Below are positions 8,329-16,250 of a DNA stretch of 64,000 nt, one piece after another. Within the stretch, counting starts at the first letter, position 1. Each line of letters opens with the position of its first letter. Source of the DNA: Acidimicrobiia bacterium (GTDB lineage Bacteria > Actinomycetota > Acidimicrobiia > Acidimicrobiales > CATQHL01); the NCBI GenBank assembly GCA_009835395.1, contig VXXM01000039.1:80943-144942 (forward strand), given 5' to 3'. A program made the translations under genes and the position numbers. The notes under the pieces are model-generated. The model saw only the letters and a list, made by a program, of their open reading frames with translations, was not told the origin of the DNA and did not search any database.

Positions 8329-9855
8329 ATGAGCGACGTGGCGCGGCGGCTGGCGGAGGCGCGGGCCGCGACCGAGGGTCCCACCGACGCGGGTGCCGCC
8401 AAGCTGGCCCGCCAGCACAAGCTGTACGTCCGCGACCGCCTGGGGTTGCTGTTCGACCCCGGCACGTTCGTGGAGGACGCCCAGCTGGCCAATGCCACGG
8501 CCGACGGGTTGCCGGCCGACGGCATCGTCACAGGACGGGGCCTGGTGGAGGGGCGGCCGGCGGTGGTCGTGGCCAACGACCCGACGGTCAAGGCCGGTTC
8601 GTGGGGCGCCCGCACCGTCGAGAAGATCATCCGCGCCACCGAGGTGGCGCTGGCCAACGAGTTGCCGATCTTCTGGCTGGTCGACTCCGCGGGGGCGCGC
8701 ATCACCGATCAGGTGGAACTGTTCCCCGGCCGGCGCGGGGCGGGGCGAATCTTCCACAACCAGGTGAAGCTGTCGGGCCGGGTGCCGCAGATCTGCTGCC
8801 TGTTCGGGCCCTCGGCGGCGGGCGGTGCCTACATCCCGGCCTTCTGCGACGTGGTCTTCATGGTCGAGGCCAACGCCTCCATGTACCTGGGTTCGCCGCG
8901 CATGGCCGAGGTCGTGATCGGCGAGGTGGTGTCGCTGGAGGAGATGGGCGGCGCCCGCATGCACGCCACCGTCTCGGGTTGTGGCGACAATCTGTTCGGC
9001 GACGACGAGTCGGCCATCGACGCCGCCCGGGCGTGGTTCTCCTACCTACCCACGTGCTGGCGAGAGGCGCCACCGGCGGCGCAACCGGTGCCGCCGTCCC
9101 GGACCCTCGACGGCTCGGCGATCCCCGCCGAGGCCGCCCGCGGCTACGACATGCGGCGGGTCATCGACGGTCTCGCCGACGCCGGCAGCTTCTTCGAGCT
9201 GAAGCCCGACTTCGCCCCCGAGCTGATCGTGGGTCTGGCCCGCCTCGACGGCAACGCGGTGGGCGTCCTGGCCAACAACCCTGCCGTCAAGGGCGGCGTG
9301 CTGTTCAGCGACTCCGCCGACAAGGCGGCCCGCTTCATCTGGCTGTGCGACGCCTTCAACGTGGCGCTGGTGTACCTCTGCGACGTGCCCGGGTTCATGA
9401 TCGGCACCGAGGTGGAGCGCGGCGGCATCATCCGCCACGGCGCCAAGATGATCACCGCCGTCTCCGAGGCCACCGTGCCGCAGGTCTCGGTCATCGTGCG
9501 CAAGGCCTACGGCGCGGGGCTGTACGCCATGTGCGGCCCCGCCTTCGACCCCGATGCCTGCCTGGCGCTGCCCAGCGCCTCCATCGCCGTCATGGGTCCG
9601 GAGGCCGCGGTGAACGCCGTCTACGCCAACAAGATCGCCGCCATCGAGGACTCCGCCGAGCGAGAGGCGTACATCGCGGAACAGCGCCAGGCGTACGAGG
9701 AAGACGTCGACCTGCTGCGCCTCGCCTCCGACCTCGTCATCGACGCCGTCGTGGAGCCGCAGGACCTCCGCGAGGAGGTGATCCGCCGCCTCGCCATGGC
9801 CGCCGGCAAGGACCGCCACTTCTCCCACCGCCACCACGGCATCCCCCCGGTCTGA
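8329..9855 (+). CDS. acyl-CoA carboxylase carboxyltransferase (beta) subunit
   Basis: A 508-aa biotin-dependent carboxyltransferase of the propionyl/methylcrotonyl/geranyl-CoA carboxylase class, which transfers carboxybiotin CO2 to an acyl-CoA. The N-terminal half has FWLVDSAGARITDQVELFPGR and an oxyanion-loop GPSAAGGAYIPAF. The C-terminal half has the second crotonase-like core with VYLCDVPGFMIG and VRKAYGAGLYAM. ATG 8329 follows a G-rich site (GGGGG, 6 nt upstream). It is transcribed divergently from the transporter operon. No biotin carboxylase/BCCP partner is in the window, so the alpha subunit must be encoded elsewhere. Sequence alone does not separate propionyl- from methylcrotonyl-CoA specificity. 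Confidence 0.9.
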   Translation: MSDVARRLAEARAATEGPTDAGAAKLARQHKLYVRDRLGLLFDPGTFVEDAQLANATADGLPADGIVTGRGLVEGRPAVVVANDPTVKAGSWGARTVEKIIRATEVALANELPIFWLVDSAGARITDQVELFPGRRGAGRIFHNQVKLSGRVPQICCLFGPSAAGGAYIPAFCDVVFMVEANASMYLGSPRMAEVVIGEVVSLEEMGGARMHATVSGCGDNLFGDDESAIDAARAWFSYLPTCWREAPPAAQPVPPSRTLDGSAIPAEAARGYDMRRVIDGLADAGSFFELKPDFAPELIVGLARLDGNAVGVLANNPAVKGGVLFSDSADKAARFIWLCDAFNVALVYLCDVPGFMIGTEVERGGIIRHGAKMITAVSEATVPQVSVIVRKAYGAGLYAMCGPAFDPDACLALPSASIAVMGPEAAVNAVYANKIAAIEDSAEREAYIAEQRQAYEEDVDLLRLASDLVIDAVVEPQDLREEVIRRLAMAAGKDRHFSHRHHGIPPV

Positions 9856-9859
9856 GCCG

Positions 9860-12805
9860 TCAGGCTTGCCCTTGCCCCGTCTCGGCGGCCTCGGCGTCGT
9901 CCTCGACGGTCTTGGTGATGGTGACGGTGTGGATCTCCCCGCTGGCGGAGTCCAGCGTGACGGTGTAGCCGTGGAGGGTGACGCTCTCGCCCACGGTCAG
10001 GATGGGGTAGGCGTCCACCCGCCCGTTGCCCGTGTCGCCGGCGATCTTGAGAGGCAGCAGCCCCGAGACTCGTGCCGCGTCCACCGTGTAGACCAGCACG
10101 CCCTCGGTGGGCAGGCCCGGCAAGGTGCTGGTGGCCCCGTTCGACCAGCGGAACCGCCAGCCGGCGTCGTAGCCGGTGCGGCGACGGCTCTCGATCACGA
10201 GCACCTCGGTGTCCGAGAGCGGTACGGCGGCCATGGCGATGCCCTCGCCGGGGTCGGCGATGGGGGACAGGTCGACGGTCTGGGCGGGTTCGGTGACGCA
10301 ACGGATCTGGGTCTCGTCGAGCCAGCCGAGTTGCCAGCGACTCCAGGCCAGCATCTCCCAGGCGCCCAGCTCGGGGGTGAACTGTGAGCTGGTGGCGCCG
10401 TTCGGGAAGCGCACGAGGTGGACCAGGCGCGGGTCCCGGGGCTCGGCCAGGATCCGGACACCCAGACCCATCGGGCCGAAGGCGCCGGCCACCCAGATCT
10501 TCCCCGCCTCGGGGTCGGGCAATTGGTGGGCGTGGCCGATGGCGTAGTAGTCCACCAGTCCGAGGTTGTGGATGAGTTCGTGTGCGGCGACGCGACCCCA
10601 CTGGATCGGCTCGCGCGGCCGGTCCTCGACGGGGAACAGGTTGATCCGCGTGATGCCGCCGACGGGACCTTCCTCGGTGTGCACGGCCCTGCCCGCGTCG
10701 CCGCCGCTGAAGTGCGAGCTGGGCATGACGATCATCACCGAGTCGAATCCCGTGAAGTCGAAGTCGTCGTCGGCAAGCCGGACCGTCATGTCCGCCACCG
10801 CCTGCTGCAAATCGGCCGGGTGCCCCTCCTCGGGATCGAACCGGTTGCGATCGGCCCGCAGCCACCGGTGCAGCGGCACGAACTCGACGTCGAGGTTCCC
10901 GTAGCTCGAGGTCTCCAGGTACTCCTCGGCGACGGGTAGGCCGATCTCGGCCTCTCGTTGGGTTGTGTGCGCGGCGGTGGCGTCGGGGAAGTCGAGGAAC
11001 AGAACCGCCACCCGCACGGTCCCGTGCGCGGACACTGCCCACGCCGGCAGCGGGAACCCTGCGGTCGGCTCGTTGTGGACACCGAGGGGTCTGCACGAGC
11101 CGGGGTCGGCTCCGGTCACCGCGCGAACGCCGGATGGGGTCGCCACGACGGGCGCGAAGTCCCAGCAGGCGATGGTGCCGTCGGTGCGCAGTCCGCAGAC
11201 GTGTCGACGCCCGGTGCCGATGGCGCTGAACGTGCCCTCAGGAGGATCGGCCAGACCGCCGTCGTAGCCCCAGCACGCCACGGTGCCGTCGGTCCGGAGC
11301 CCGCACGTGTACCACATGCCCACGGTCACGGCGCTGAACTCCCCGTCCGGCGGGTCGCTCTGGCCGGCCCAGTTGCCGCCCCAGCAGACGATGGCTGCGT
11401 CCGCTCGCACGCCGCAACTGTGCTCGTCCCCGGTCGCCACCGCCGTGAACCGCCCTTCGGGCGGACTGGCCTGGGAATGGTTGTCGTTGCCCCAGCAGCT
11501 GACGGTGCCGTCGCTGCCCACGGCGCAGGAATGCAACCCGCCGGAGGCCACCTCCGTGTACTCGCCGTCGGGGGCGTCGAGTTGCCCGTCATCGTTGTGT
11601 CCCCAGCAGGTCACGGCTGCGTCGCTGCCCACGGCACAGGAATGCAGCCAGCCGGCGCTCACGACGCTGTACTCCCCCTCGGGGACGTTCGCCTGGCCGT
11701 AGGAGTTCTCGCCCCAGCAGGCGAGCGTGGCGTCGGCGGCCAGCGCGCACGAGTGCCAGGTTCCGGCGGAGACCGCGGTGAACTCGCCGGTCGGTGCGCT
11801 GGTCCGCCCCGACGTGTTGTTGCCCCAGCAGGCAATCGTGCCGTCGCTGCCCAGCGCGCACGAGTGCTCGGCTCCGACGTTCAGCGCGCTGAACCGGCCG
11901 TCGGGGGCCGCCGTGAGGCGGTGCAGGTTGCCCCAGCATTCGATCGTGCCGTCGGCGCGGAGGCCGCAACTGTGCAGACCGCCGGTGGTCACGGTGCTGA
12001 ACTCCCCGGGGGGCGCGTTGGTCTGGCCGTAGTTGCCGTCGCCCCAGCAGACGACGGTGGCATCGGTCCGCAGCCCGCACGTGTGCCAGATGCCGCCGCT
12101 GACGGCGCTGAACTCTCCGGCGGGAGCGTCGGTTTGGCCGACGAAGTCGGCACCCCAGCAGGTCACGGTGCCGTCGCTGCCCAGGCCGCAGGAGTGCTGG
12201 TCACCGGTGGCGACGGCGCTGAACTCTCCGGGGGGCGCGTCGGTCTGGCCGTAGGTGTTGTCGCCCCAGCAGACGATGGTGGCATCGGTTCGCAGCCCGC
12301 ACGAGTGTCCGGCTCCGCCGGCGACGGCGCTGTAGGTCCCGCGCGGCACGGCCCCCTGGCTGGACGCATTGCTGCCCCAGCAGACGACGCTCTCGTCGAG
12401 CCTCACGGCGCACGAGTGGTACGCCCCGGCGCTGATCGCCAGGAAGTGGCCGTCGGGCGCGCCCGTCTGGCCGTGGGTGTTGTCGCCCCAGCAGGTGATG
12501 GTCATGTTCGACTTCAGGCCGCAGCTGTGGCGGGCCCCGGCCACGACGTCACTGAACTGGCCCGCTGGGGGTTCCGCCTGCCCCCAGCCGTTCTCGCCCC
12601 AGCAGGCCACGCTGCCGTCGGCGTATACCCCGCAGGAGTGATAGAAGCCAGCGGCCACGCTGACGAACCGGGGCACCGCCTCGACGGGCTCGGCGGCGGC
12701 CTCATCCTCTTCAGCCGCCTGCGCGGCAACCGCTGTCGAGAGCGCGGCGACGCCGAGCGCCGCGGCGAGCGCCACGACAGCGCCCCGTGCGAGCCGTCTC
12801 GTCAC
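9860..12805 (-). CDS. secreted RCC1-repeat protein with C-terminal M6-like metalloprotease domain
   Basis: A 981-aa exported protein in three parts. Residues 1-30 are a signal peptide (RR, alanine-rich core, AxA site). Residues about 45-560 hold 14 repeats of about 37 residues with the pattern HSCGL-x-DGT-(V/I)-x-CWG-x-N-x-x-GQ, typical of bacterial RCC1-type beta-propellers; each repeat has two cysteines that could pair. From about 575 there is a metalloprotease-like domain with AVLFLDFPDA, MIVMPSSHF and the zinc motif HELIHNLGLVD at residues 742-752 (HExxHxxGxxD), as in immune-inhibitor-A/M6 and metzincin-type enzymes. The GTG at 12805 has GGGGGTG about 8 nt upstream. A paralogue without the propeller lies at 17466-19040. 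The target is unknown; the propeller may bind substrate or surface. Confidence 0.8.
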   Translation of the reverse strand: MTRRLARGAVVALAAALGVAALSTAVAAQAAEEDEAAAEPVEAVPRFVSVAAGFYHSCGVYADGSVACWGENGWGQAEPPAGQFSDVVAGARHSCGLKSNMTITCWGDNTHGQTGAPDGHFLAISAGAYHSCAVRLDESVVCWGSNASSQGAVPRGTYSAVAGGAGHSCGLRTDATIVCWGDNTYGQTDAPPGEFSAVATGDQHSCGLGSDGTVTCWGADFVGQTDAPAGEFSAVSGGIWHTCGLRTDATVVCWGDGNYGQTNAPPGEFSTVTTGGLHSCGLRADGTIECWGNLHRLTAAPDGRFSALNVGAEHSCALGSDGTIACWGNNTSGRTSAPTGEFTAVSAGTWHSCALAADATLACWGENSYGQANVPEGEYSVVSAGWLHSCAVGSDAAVTCWGHNDDGQLDAPDGEYTEVASGGLHSCAVGSDGTVSCWGNDNHSQASPPEGRFTAVATGDEHSCGVRADAAIVCWGGNWAGQSDPPDGEFSAVTVGMWYTCGLRTDGTVACWGYDGGLADPPEGTFSAIGTGRRHVCGLRTDGTIACWDFAPVVATPSGVRAVTGADPGSCRPLGVHNEPTAGFPLPAWAVSAHGTVRVAVLFLDFPDATAAHTTQREAEIGLPVAEEYLETSSYGNLDVEFVPLHRWLRADRNRFDPEEGHPADLQQAVADMTVRLADDDFDFTGFDSVMIVMPSSHFSGGDAGRAVHTEEGPVGGITRINLFPVEDRPREPIQWGRVAAHELIHNLGLVDYYAIGHAHQLPDPEAGKIWVAGAFGPMGLGVRILAEPRDPRLVHLVRFPNGATSSQFTPELGAWEMLAWSRWQLGWLDETQIRCVTEPAQTVDLSPIADPGEGIAMAAVPLSDTEVLVIESRRRTGYDAGWRFRWSNGATSTLPGLPTEGVLVYTVDAARVSGLLPLKIAGDTGNGRVDAYPILTVGESVTLHGYTVTLDSASGEIHTVTITKTVEDDAEAAETGQGQA
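11150..12670 (-). repeat. array of 14 RCC1-type repeats, 111-bp period
   Basis: Within the protease gene, a block reading gccccagcag on the plus strand (encoding the CWG core) recurs about every 111 bp, from near 12600 down to near 11270. The last copies diverge. The period is 37 codons, so the repeat is coding and in frame. Fourteen units would be enough for two seven-bladed propellers. DNA-level similarity between units makes the array prone to expansion or contraction by recombination. Confidence 0.85.
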
Positions 12806-12965
12806 TACTGCACCCCCGCGATGGCACTTGGCGATCCCTCAACCGCGCCCGGAATGCTGATCCGAACGGCCCGTGCTGCGCAACTCGAGACCGGCGCGGC
12901 GAAACCGTCCGATCCGCACACGCCATTCGATTGCCGGGGTCGGCGCCGGGACGTACTCTTCGCGC

Positions 12966-13811
12966 ATGGGCGCTGATCCCGCCGTCGACCTGATGGGAGC
13001 CGCCGAATCGAACGCGACGGCGCCCGGGCCACCCAAGAAGATCAAGCGGGACCACTACGAGCGCGAATTGGCCCGCCTGCAGGAGGAACTGGTGGTGCTG
13101 CAGCGCTGGATCCGCCTCAAAGGGCTCAAGGTGGTCGTGATCTTCGAGGGGCGGGACGCGGCCGGCAAGGGCGGGGTGATCAAGCGGATCACCGAGCGCC
13201 TCAACCCCCGGGTGGTGCGGGTGGTCGCCCTGGGCACGCCCAGCGACCGGGAGAAGACCCAGTGGTGGTTCCAGCGGTACGTGGAGCAGTTGCCGGCGGC
13301 GGGGGAGATGGTCTTGTTCGATCGGAGTTGGTACAACCGGGGACTGGTGGAGCCCGTGATGGGGTTCTGCACCGAGGAGGAATACCGCGACTTCCTGCGG
13401 TCCTGCCCCGAGTTCGAGCGCATGCTGGTGCGGTCGGGGATCATCCTCATCAAGTACTGGTTCTCGGTCAGCGACGCCGAGCAGGAGCGCCGCTTCCAGA
13501 ACCGGCTATCCGATCCGAAGAGACGTTGGAAGCTCTCGGCAATGGACCTGGAGGGCAGGGCCCGCTGGGTGGAGTTCTCCAAGGCCAAGGACACGTTGTT
13601 CGCGCACACCGACATCAAGCAGGCACCGTGGTTCGTGGTCAACGCCGACTCCAAGAAGGCAGCCCGGCTGAACTGCATCTCCCACCTGCTGTCCATGATC
13701 CCCTACGAGCCTGTGCCGTGGGAGGAGGTCCAGTTGCCCGAGCGCCAGGAGCGGGTCGGCTACGTGCGCCCGCCCATGTCGGATCAGACCTTCGTGCCCG
13801 AGGTCTACTGA
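12966..13811 (+). CDS. ppk2: polyphosphate kinase 2 (PPK2 family)
   Basis: A 281-aa PPK2 enzyme, which uses polyphosphate to phosphorylate nucleotides (or the reverse). Walker A is FEGRDAAGKGGVIKRI around residues 63-78, and the Walker B/lid region is VLFDRSWYNRGLVEPVMGF. The downstream KYWFSVSDAEQERRF and WKLSAMDLEGRARW segments fit the class I single-domain group. ATG 12966 is chosen because the family begins with a short tail before the KIKRDHYERELARLQ helix; the frame extends 31 codons further upstream without support. It is divergent from the RCC1-protease gene across a 160-nt spacer. Whether ADP or GDP is the preferred acceptor cannot be told. Confidence 0.92.
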   Translation: MGADPAVDLMGAAESNATAPGPPKKIKRDHYERELARLQEELVVLQRWIRLKGLKVVVIFEGRDAAGKGGVIKRITERLNPRVVRVVALGTPSDREKTQWWFQRYVEQLPAAGEMVLFDRSWYNRGLVEPVMGFCTEEEYRDFLRSCPEFERMLVRSGIILIKYWFSVSDAEQERRFQNRLSDPKRRWKLSAMDLEGRARWVEFSKAKDTLFAHTDIKQAPWFVVNADSKKAARLNCISHLLSMIPYEPVPWEEVQLPERQERVGYVRPPMSDQTFVPEVY

Positions 13812-13818
13812 GCGGCTT

Positions 13819-14331
13819 CTAACCCGACAGCGCCGCCACGAGCTCGTCGAACGCCTCGTCGGCGATGGCGACCATCTCGTCGTCGGTCCGGTCCTGGATG
13901 GGGTGGCGGGTGAACACGGTGGCGGCGTCGAAGCCGAGCGCCTCGGATTGCGTGCTGGCTGCCGAGGCGAAGTGCTCGGACAACACGAAGACGGCCGGAG
14001 TGCCGCGGCGCTCCAGGTCGCTGACGTCGTGCACACTGCACGACACGCAGGATCCTCAATCGGCCAGAGCTTCGATCACCGCATCGCAGTTCGTGGCGAT
14101 CTCGTGGCGCAGGTCCACAGGTGCCGGCTTGGTGTAGGCGGGCTTCGTGTAGCGGTTCACGGTGGCGCCCAGTTCGGTGAGACGTTCGCCGATCCGGTCG
14201 AGGAACAGGTTGCCCCGGGGCTTGGAGATGTCGAGCAGCCCGACGGTGCATCCCGCCAGCGACTCGGGCCGGGCCACCTGCTGCCGGCTCGCCGGTGCGG
14301 TCTCGGCGGTGGGGTCGAGGACGGTGGTCAT
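13819..14331 (-). CDS. UGSC-motif selenoprotein (in-frame TGA read as selenocysteine)
   Basis: Two abutting frames form one 170-aa gene if the TGA at 14056-14058 is decoded. The first part starts at ATG 14331 (AGGAGG site upstream) and contains CTVGLLDISKPRGNLFLDRI; it ends EALAD-TGA. The same frame continues GSCVSCSVHDVSDLERRGTP and then a VFVLSEHFASAASTQSEALG segment, matching the UGSC (seleno)protein family in which U-G-S-C is the named redox motif. A perfect 8-bp hairpin begins 11 nt after the TGA, the spacing of bacterial SECIS elements. The motif suggests a thiol/selenol redox enzyme, but its substrate is unknown. It ends a minus-strand operon after a thioredoxin-like gene. SelA/B/C/D are not in this window. 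Confidence 0.85.
14026..14044 (-). promoter_or_regulatory. SECIS-like hairpin downstream of the recoded TGA
   Basis: On the coding strand, 11 nt after the TGA comes GTCGTGCA, loop GTG, then TGCACGAC: a perfect 8-bp stem within the coding region. In E. coli fdhF the SelB-binding upper stem-loop also sits 11 nt after UGA and has a G/U-containing apical loop. Here the last A-U pair may open to give a loop with GU. The SelB-binding role is inferred. Confidence 0.7.
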
Positions 14332-14371
14332 AAGGCAGCCTCCTGACGGTGGGGGAGCGGTGGGTCGGGAG

Positions 14372-15808
14372 TCACGGGACGATCTCGCGGGTGACGGGAT
14401 CACTGCCGCGGGGACCGTTGACCCAGCCGGCCATGATCGCGGTGAACGGGCCGGCGGGGCCGCCCGCGTGGACGACGAGCAGACCCCCCGGACGGAACTT
14501 ACCGATGCGCCGCCCGGCGGCTTCAGGCGGGAGCCCGGCTTCGATCCCCCCCGAACCGGCGAGCAGCTCGTCGCCGTCGACCAGCAACTCCTCGCTGAGT
14601 TCGGCCATGAAGCGGTCCCTGCTCCAGCCGGCCTCGGCGAAGCGGGCCATGTGCTCGGGCGGGATGACGATCATTCCGTCCAGGGCCAGCATCACCCGGG
14701 GTGACGCCGTTGCCCGCAGCGCCAGCGCCAGGTGCTTGGTGAGTGACTCGGGGCTGCGGGAGCGCTCGTCGAAGAGGACCCGGGGCGACTCGCCGGCGAA
14801 TACGGTGACCGTGGACTGGTCGGGCCGCCAGCCGCGGCTCTGTGCCAGTGAGGTCCACGGCGAGGAGTCCTCGGCCTCGGCGATGCAGAAACCGACCTTG
14901 GCCGGCGAACCGAGGGTGGCCCGGTCCGCGCCGCCGGGGCGCCCGCCGCCGACGTTGCGCACGACCAGCTGCACGGCCCGGCCGATCGTCGAGTTCGCCC
15001 GGTTCCCCTGACCGAGGGCGTTGATGCCGGTGTTCATGCCGATGCGCCCCGCCACCGGGCCGTTGACGATGAGGACCGGCCCCACGCTCATGGTGGTGGC
15101 CAGAACGCCGTGCATGTTGAACTCGTCGGTGCAGACCGCGTCGACGGCGGCGATCACGACCGGCAGGTACTCGGGCCGGCAACCGGCCATGACGGCGTTG
15201 ACGGCAACCTTCTCGACGGTGCAATCGGCGAGGTCGGGCGGCACGGTGGCCACGATGTCGTCGGGCCGCCGGGTCGTGCCCTCCAGCATGCGCAGCACCC
15301 GCTCGGCGGTCGGCGGCACCACCGGGAGCCCATCGGACCAGCCCCGGTCCCACAGCGCCTCCCACTCGTCCTCCCCGGAGGCCAACTCGACTCGTCGACT
15401 GCGGAGCCCCGAACCGCCGAAGCGTGCGGCCAACCGGTCCGTGTGCGCCGGGTCGACGCTCAGGGAGCCACAGCCCGGGCGATGGTCGGGAAGGCCGTCG
15501 CCCAGGGCGTCGAGACCCGACAGTTGCTCCCAGTCCTCGCGCGACCAGCCTTCGGCGCGCCCGGTCTCGGCGCCGCTCGTGACCCGCAGCAGTGTGGGAA
15601 CCGTCTCGATGCCGTTGTGCCAGGAGAGAGCCAGGTCAGCGTCGTGGAGCACCCAGCAGGCGTCGGCGGGGAACGCCGGGTCGTCCTGCGTGATGACCGT
15701 CAGGCCCGCTCGTTCGTGCAGGTCGTCCAGCACCGGCAACACAAGCTCGCACGTCGGGCAGTCGCGCTTGACGACCGCCACCAGCCCCTCCGGCAGGGGC
15801 GGGTTCAA
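14372..15808 (-). CDS. thioredoxin-like protein fused to a UGSC-associated domain
   Basis: A 478-aa protein (start inferred). Residues 1 to about 110 resemble a thioredoxin fold: VAVVKRDCPTCELVLPVLDDL has a CPTC active-site pair, followed by a strand-helix pattern and IETVPTLLRV with the usual cis-proline. The remaining 350 residues, starting near GCGSLSVDP and including VNAVMAGCRPEYLPVVIAAV and GRIGMNTGINALGQGNRANS, form a domain I do not recognise by name; it occurs with UGSC proteins as far as I recall. The TTG at 15808 is favoured by GGGAGACGAG just upstream; the frame is open further but the extra residues look non-coding. The selenoprotein starts 40 nt downstream, so the pair may form an electron-transfer unit. 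Confidence 0.65.
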   Translation of the reverse strand: MNPPLPEGLVAVVKRDCPTCELVLPVLDDLHERAGLTVITQDDPAFPADACWVLHDADLALSWHNGIETVPTLLRVTSGAETGRAEGWSREDWEQLSGLDALGDGLPDHRPGCGSLSVDPAHTDRLAARFGGSGLRSRRVELASGEDEWEALWDRGWSDGLPVVPPTAERVLRMLEGTTRRPDDIVATVPPDLADCTVEKVAVNAVMAGCRPEYLPVVIAAVDAVCTDEFNMHGVLATTMSVGPVLIVNGPVAGRIGMNTGINALGQGNRANSTIGRAVQLVVRNVGGGRPGGADRATLGSPAKVGFCIAEAEDSSPWTSLAQSRGWRPDQSTVTVFAGESPRVLFDERSRSPESLTKHLALALRATASPRVMLALDGMIVIPPEHMARFAEAGWSRDRFMAELSEELLVDGDELLAGSGGIEAGLPPEAAGRRIGKFRPGGLLVVHAGGPAGPFTAIMAGWVNGPRGSDPVTREIVP

Positions 15809-15917
15809 CTCGTCTCCCTGATGCCCGGCGGGACAGTGGGGCCCATCGGCCAAGTCTCGCACCCGCGACGGCGCCTCGCGCCGACGGCAGGGCTCGGTGG
15901 GATCTCGCCGAGGGGGC

Positions 15918-16241
15918 TCAGTCGATGGTGAGTTCGCCCATCCGGGACCAGCCGCTTGCGCCTTCGATGGTGGTGTTGATGATGCGCGGCGTCTCTGCGA
16001 GCGCCTGGGGCATGTCCGCCATGGCTTGCCTGAAATGATCGCTGTTGACGTGCGGCCCCGCGCCGGCGGGCTCGAATGCTTCGACCAGGATGAACTCGTT
16101 CGGGTCGTCGACGCTGCGCGACCAGTCGAAGAACAGGTTGCCGGGCTCGGCCCGGGTGGCCTCGGTGAAATCACCCACCAGATCGAGCCACCGCTCGGTC
16201 CACTCCGGCTTCGTCCTGAATCGCACGACGATGAAGATCAT
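15918..16241 (-). CDS. antibiotic-biosynthesis-monooxygenase (ABM) domain protein
   Basis: A 107-aa single-domain protein with the dimeric alpha-beta barrel pattern of ABM/YgiN proteins: an N-terminal strand FIVVRFRTKPEW, the helix TERWLDLVGDFTEATRAEPGNLFFDWSR (read as consecutive segments), and DPNEFILVEAFE followed by a conserved HVNSDHFRQAM motif. Such proteins are cofactor-free monooxygenases or quinol-handling enzymes. It starts 9 nt after the bicupin stop, with TAGGATCC as a weak ribosome site, so the two are co-transcribed. The thioredoxin-like gene follows after 109 nt. Its role here, possibly in quinone or diketone oxidation, is inferred from context. Confidence 0.78.
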   Translation of the reverse strand: MIFIVVRFRTKPEWTERWLDLVGDFTEATRAEPGNLFFDWSRSVDDPNEFILVEAFEPAGAGPHVNSDHFRQAMADMPQALAETPRIINTTIEGASGWSRMGELTID

Positions 16242-16250
16242 GGTCGGATC

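Noticed and set aside
11150..12670. Regular 111-bp repeats as a CRISPR array
   Set aside because: The period is whole codons and encodes RCC1-type repeats; there are no unique spacers or cas genes.
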